In this document: in pieces, positions 63,187-64,000 of the stretch
How the letters are laid out: every line of letters starts with the position of its first letter
Numbering within the stretch: position 1 is the first letter of the stretch
Assembly (NCBI GenBank): GCA_963668585.1
Contig: OY764869.1
Location: 3,596,001-3,660,000 of the forward strand
DNA from: Bin87 sp963668585
Lineage (GTDB): Bacteria; Chloroflexota; Dehalococcoidia; Lucifugimonadales; UBA3495
Reading direction: 5' to 3'
Length of the DNA stretch: 64,000 nucleotides
Position numbers and translations under genes: made by a program
The notes under the pieces: generated by a model
Databases searched by the model: none
Told to the model about the DNA's origin: nothing
The model's input: only the letters and a program-made list of their open reading frames with translations

Positions 63187-64000
63187 GTGACCACCATCGT
63201 CAAGACCCCTGATGAGGCGCGTTCGCAGATCGTCAGCATGGTGCGCGATTTCGTGCGCCAGGAAGTTGAGCCCGTTGCCGCCGAGCACGACGCCAACGAC
63301 ACCGTCCCACACGACCTCATCGACCAGATGAAGGAACTTGGACTCTTTGGGATCAACGTGCCCGAGGAGTTTGGCGGCATGGGGTTGGACTACACAACCT
63401 TCAGCATGATTTTCGAGGAGATCAGCAAGGGTTACATGGCGCTCACCGGCGCGCTGGGCACGCATCATATCCTGACCTACGTGCTGACCCATTACGGGAC
63501 CTCCGAACAGCAGCAACGGTTCCTCCCGCGCCTCGCCAGCGGTCAGATCCGCGGCGGCCTGGCCCTCACCGAACCCGGCGGAGGCAGCGACGTGGGCGCG
63601 CTCGAGACCCGCGCCGTCAAGGACGGTGAAGAATACGTGGTGAACGGGTCCAAGATGTTCATCACCAACGCCGAATCCGGCGACGCCTTCTGTCTCCTGG
63701 CTCGCACCGACCCGGACCCGACGATCAAGCATCGCGGCCTGTCAGCGTTTGTCATAGAGAAGGACGGCAGCCCCGGATTCAAGGTAGGCCGCCACCTGGA
63801 CAAGTTGGGTTACCGGGGTCTGGATACCTGCGAACTGTTCTTTGAGGACTTCCGCATCCCCGCCGAAAACCTCATTGGCGGCGAGGAAAACGTCGGCTTC
63901 GGCCACGTTATGAGCGGGCTGGAAACCGGCCGCATCAATGTCGCCGCGCGCGCCGTTGGCGTCGCCCAGGCCGCGCTGGACGCTTCCATGCGTTATGTTC
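63187..64000 (+). CDS. Acyl-CoA dehydrogenase (3' truncated by window)
   Basis: The visible part is 271 residues from a GTG at 63187, which has AGGAG at 63174-63178. The N-terminal helical domain (FVRQEVEPVAAEHD, LGLFGINVPEEFGGMGLDY) leads into the FAD-binding middle domain with LALTEPGGGSDVGALET and KMFITNAESGD, then KLGYRGLDTCELFFEDFRIP and the start of the C-terminal helical domain. The catalytic Glu lies beyond or near the window end. It removes two hydrogens from an acyl-CoA; with the methylcrotonyl-type carboxylase in the same region, an isovaleryl- or short-chain substrate is plausible but not shown. Confidence 0.93.
   Translation, partial: MTTIVKTPDEARSQIVSMVRDFVRQEVEPVAAEHDANDTVPHDLIDQMKELGLFGINVPEEFGGMGLDYTTFSMIFEEISKGYMALTGALGTHHILTYVLTHYGTSEQQQRFLPRLASGQIRGGLALTEPGGGSDVGALETRAVKDGEEYVVNGSKMFITNAESGDAFCLLARTDPDPTIKHRGLSAFVIEKDGSPGFKVGRHLDKLGYRGLDTCELFFEDFRIPAENLIGGEENVGFGHVMSGLETGRINVAARAVGVAQAALDASMRYV

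Overview
The window is GC-rich, gene-dense bacterial DNA. Its content fits a Chloroflexota genome of the SAR202/Dehalococcoidia or sponge-symbiont type. That placement is inference: it rests on the many catabolic enzymes (molybdenum hydroxylase, LLM flavin monooxygenase, HpaB-type hydroxylase, GMC oxidoreductase, several amidohydrolases), on a recurrent intergenic hairpin of the form ttcgacaggctcaggatgagcgg, and on very large secreted repeat proteins of eukaryote-like type. No rRNA, tRNA or CRISPR array was seen.

Layout. 1-3.4 kb: the end of a xanthine-dehydrogenase-type gene, a lower-GC pair of DUF4268-type nuclease-like genes, a small unknown protein, and a cupin whose 3' end is triplicated as a 120-bp tandem repeat. 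3.5-8.3 kb (minus strand): YHS protein, CopA copper ATPase, DUF35 protein, phosphotriesterase-like hydrolase, DUF488 protein. 8.7-9.4 kb: a selenoprotein of the iodothyronine-deiodinase-like family, read through an in-frame TGA followed by a SECIS-like hairpin. 9.5-18.5 kb: an alpha/beta hydrolase lacking its usual histidine, a secreted FN3/periplasmic-binding protein that looks frameshifted, a receiver protein, an MFS exporter, an amidohydrolase and a MetE-like protein. 18.8-26.5 kb: an SDR, a minus-strand run (M20 peptidase, crotonase, nucleotidyltransferase-HEPN, SelA-like PLP enzyme), a PIN-type toxin-antitoxin pair, and a PLD/zinc-ribbon protein. 26.6-27.5 kb: eight ~93-bp repeats, each with a palindrome. 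27.5-40.6 kb: GMC oxidoreductase, small HEPN-like protein, amidohydrolase, MFS, an iron-type ABC importer without a binding protein, a tandem universal-stress protein flanked by two copies of one MITE-like element, and an LLM/HpaB/extradiol-dioxygenase-like cassette. 40.8-44.5 kb: a three-gene acyl-CoA carboxylase operon of the methylcrotonyl-CoA type.

44.7-62.3 kb is the most unusual region. It holds two paralogous proteins that join an XRE helix-turn-helix to an approximately eight-helix membrane domain, a 1527-residue propeller/cadherin surface protein, and a 2019-residue secreted fusion of FN3, plant-type leucine-rich repeats, RCC1-like repeats and ankyrin repeats. One XRE-membrane gene lies between the two giant genes, and four perfect 18-bp direct repeats sit in the divergent interval. 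The window ends with an IS256-type transposase remnant and the start of an acyl-CoA dehydrogenase.

How the genes may work together. The carboxylase operon and the acyl-CoA dehydrogenase suggest branched-chain acyl-CoA (leucine-type) catabolism. The LLM/HpaB/VOC cassette looks like oxidation of an aromatic or other cyclic compound. The giant repeat proteins, with membrane-anchored regulators beside them, suggest regulated surface interaction with other cells or a host. The selenoprotein predicts selenocysteine machinery elsewhere in the genome, since none is in this window.
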